From positions 1-23,632 of the forward strand of contig DATHCB010000143.1 in NCBI GenBank assembly GCA_035319765.1: a stretch of DNA of 23,632 nt. The letters are read 5' to 3'. This document shows positions 22,063 through 23,632 of this stretch, in pieces. Made by a program: the position numbers and the translations under genes. A model generated the notes under the pieces. It saw nothing but the letters and a program-made list of their open reading frames with translations. It had not been told where the DNA came from and did not search any database. Position 1 is the stretch's first letter; every line of letters starts with the position of its first letter. Origin of the DNA: DATHCB01 sp035319765 (GTDB taxonomy: Archaea > Thermoproteota > Bathyarchaeia > Bathyarchaeales > SOJC01).

Positions 22063-22707
22063 ATGAACATGAACAGTAGCGTAGATTTGTTTGAAAGGAT
22101 TTCTACTTTTGCAGAGAAACATTTGTTGGAGACTGGACGAGAACAAATAGCCAGTCCAAGAGGACCCAAGTATTATTTTGAGCATTCTCTGCGGGTGGCA
22201 TTTTGGTGTTGGCGATTATCACTGGAGATGCATGCGGACGTCAGCACTTGCGTGGCGTCTGGATTATTGCATGACATTTCATTCTTTGAACCAAAAGAGA
22301 AAAAACCCTTGGAAACAACCAGCGCAGAGACAGCAAGAAGATTCATGGAGAAGGAGGGCTTCAAAGGAGAATTTAAGGAAGCAGTTGCTTCCGCTATCGA
22401 AAACCAGGTCCAAGGAGCCAAATCGAGAACATTAGAGGCTAAAATATTACAAGACGCAAACAAGATGGACGAATTTGGCTACGTCAGGCTATTACTTTTT
22501 GCAAAAGCAACACCCGAAACTTTTTCGGGAATGGAAGAAAACTCCAACTTTCTTCTTGCAGAAGTTGAGAAACTTGAAAAGGGCGAATACGGGCAGATGT
22601 GGACGAGTATGGGCAAGGCTTGGATAACGAAGCAAATTGCTCTCTACAAAACCTTCCTCACGGGACTACTCGAGGAAATCGAGAACACCAAAACGACAAT
22701 GAGATAG
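22063..22707 (+). CDS. HD-domain phosphohydrolase-like protein
   Basis: A 214-residue helical protein of the HD superfamily. H41 (YYFEHSLRVAFW), H70-D71 (VASGLLHDISFF) and D131 (KILQDANKMDEFG) form the H...HD...D metal set. In between, TTSAETARRFMEKEGF and SAIENQV fit the usual HD helices. Members hydrolyse nucleotides or phosphate esters; this one's substrate is unknown. The C-terminal third (residues 155-214) is an extra helical extension. It ends 11 nt before trm5, so the two may share a transcript. The start is ATG; GAACATGAAC immediately follows and holds a second ATG at 22069. Confidence 0.88.
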   Translation: MNMNSSVDLFERISTFAEKHLLETGREQIASPRGPKYYFEHSLRVAFWCWRLSLEMHADVSTCVASGLLHDISFFEPKEKKPLETTSAETARRFMEKEGFKGEFKEAVASAIENQVQGAKSRTLEAKILQDANKMDEFGYVRLLLFAKATPETFSGMEENSNFLLAEVEKLEKGEYGQMWTSMGKAWITKQIALYKTFLTGLLEEIENTKTTMR

Positions 22708-22718
22708 GTGCCTCACAT

Positions 22719-23632
22719 TTGCCGACGTCGCCATGCTTGGAAGTTCCGAGGCAATATGGAGAAAGAGCCATACTTCTGATCAAACAACTCGGTCTTTTCG
22801 ATCCGACATTGAAAATCAACCAAGAAAACAGTAGCCTGCAAATTCCATTGTTGAGAGAATTATCAGCCATTGAACTTGAAACAGTACAAAAAGCCATCTT
22901 CCTGGCAAAGTTCTGCGTTTACGACTTTTCAGAAAAAACGTTACCTTCACCTAAAACATTAGTTGATATTCTCGCGGAAGAACTGCCTCCTCATGTAATT
23001 GCGAGTCTTCCGCACTCGGCGGATTTCATCGGCGACATAGCCGTGCTCGAGATTTCTCCGGAGCTGGAAAACTATAAGCAGAAAATTGGTGAGGCGGTTT
23101 TGGAGACAAACAAACGTATTCACACAGTACTAGCTAAAGCGAGCGCTGTTGAAGGGATTTATCGAACAAGAAAGTTTGACGTAATCGCCGGAGAAGCTAA
23201 AACCATAACGGTGCACAAGGAGTATGGGTGCATCTACCATGTGGACCTGTCAAAAGCTTACTTTTCTCCGCGACTCTCCAACGAGCACAAAAGAGTAGCG
23301 GGACTAGTTAAAGAGGGAGAGACTATTATCGATATGTTCACGGGAGCAGGACCTTTTGCCATCCAAATTGCAAGACAACGGAAAAAAGTGCACGTGTACG
23401 CTGTCGACCTGAATCCTTATGCAATCGAACTCTTAAACAAGAATGTTGCAGCGAACAGAGTTGCGACCAAAGTTACGCCCATTCTTGGCGACGTTCGAAC
23501 TGTTGTGCATGAGCGTTTGACCGGAGTAGCGGACAGGGTCGTCATGAACCTACCTGAAAAGGCGATAGAATTTGTTGACACTGCGTGCGCGGCGATCAAG
23601 CCAGCTGGCGGTATTATGCACTATTATGAATT
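22719..23632 (+). CDS. trm5: tRNA (guanine37-N1)-methyltransferase, Trm5 type (3' truncated)
   Basis: The frame runs from TTG at 22719 off the end of the window (about 304 codons). The early part (CLEVPRQYGERAILLIKQLG) resembles the D1 domain. The middle shows RTRKFDVIAGE and VHKEYGCIYHVDLSKAYFSP, diagnostic of Trm5. The SAM site is IIDMFTGAGPFAIQIA, then VYAVDLNPYAIELL as motif II and VVMNLPEKAIEF as the NLP motif. It methylates G37 next to the anticodon; archaeal paralogues act in wyosine-base synthesis, so Trm5a versus Trm5b is open. AGGTG lies about 8 nt before the TTG. Confidence 0.9.
   Translation, partial: MPTSPCLEVPRQYGERAILLIKQLGLFDPTLKINQENSSLQIPLLRELSAIELETVQKAIFLAKFCVYDFSEKTLPSPKTLVDILAEELPPHVIASLPHSADFIGDIAVLEISPELENYKQKIGEAVLETNKRIHTVLAKASAVEGIYRTRKFDVIAGEAKTITVHKEYGCIYHVDLSKAYFSPRLSNEHKRVAGLVKEGETIIDMFTGAGPFAIQIARQRKKVHVYAVDLNPYAIELLNKNVAANRVATKVTPILGDVRTVVHERLTGVADRVVMNLPEKAIEFVDTACAAIKPAGGIMHYYE

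Noticed and set aside
1..23632. CRISPR array or tandem repeat locus
   Set aside because: No regularly spaced direct repeats are visible; the repeats seen are single pairs or dyads.

Overview
This window looks like a chromosomal segment of an archaeon. The archaeal marker genes are diphthine synthase (dphB), archaeal FAD synthetase (ribL) with a DUF357 partner, CTP-dependent riboflavin kinase (ribK), Trm5-type tRNA(G37) methyltransferase, a geranylgeranyl-reductase-family flavoprotein and split glycine decarboxylase (gcvPA/gcvPB). Start signals also look archaeal: TATA boxes often sit 20-30 nt before the start codon, consistent with leaderless mRNAs, and TTG/GTG starts are common. A NitrOD5-like protein beside a PAS/GAF histidine kinase, and an integrase ending in the style I associate with this group, suggest the Thermoproteota/Bathyarchaeia side. 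That placement is inference from recollection, not from a search.

Layout. 1-1960: tail of a possible Lrp/AsnC-like regulator, a decayed region, then a tyrosine recombinase broken by one frameshift, pointing at tRNA-His(GTG). 1961-2495: mostly empty or decayed. 2496-5820: CBS-pair protein and a class I methyltransferase (minus strand), a GGR-family reductase (plus), and a CPNC thioredoxin-like protein (minus). 5821-8866: a divergent promoter region, then the gcvPA-gcvPB operon. 9048-9430: a monocluster [4Fe-4S] ferredoxin and, convergent with it, a 47-residue YHS-domain protein. 9759-13169: HExxH metallopeptidase-like protein, ribK, rhomboid protease, then the minus-strand operon dphB-DUF357-ribL. 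ribK and ribL together cover riboflavin to FMN to FAD.

13170-15922 is an AT-rich module that looks mobile. It has a dyad-rich non-coding stretch, a PD-(D/E)XK nuclease-like gene with a damaged or unrecognised start, and a second, unrelated tyrosine recombinase. The recombinase TATA box is bracketed by two matching 18-bp inverted repeats. The module abuts tRNA-Lys(CTT).

16160-17903 is a plus-strand set of methyltransferase, macro-domain and NUDIX proteins. 18379-21967 is a tightly overlapping signalling operon: NitrOD5-like protein, PAS-PAS-GAF-GAF histidine kinase and a response regulator with no recognisable output domain. 22063-23632 holds an HD-domain protein and the truncated start of trm5.

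The most interesting parts are the integrase/nuclease module with its paired operators, and the two tRNA genes that each have a different tyrosine recombinase on their 5' side.
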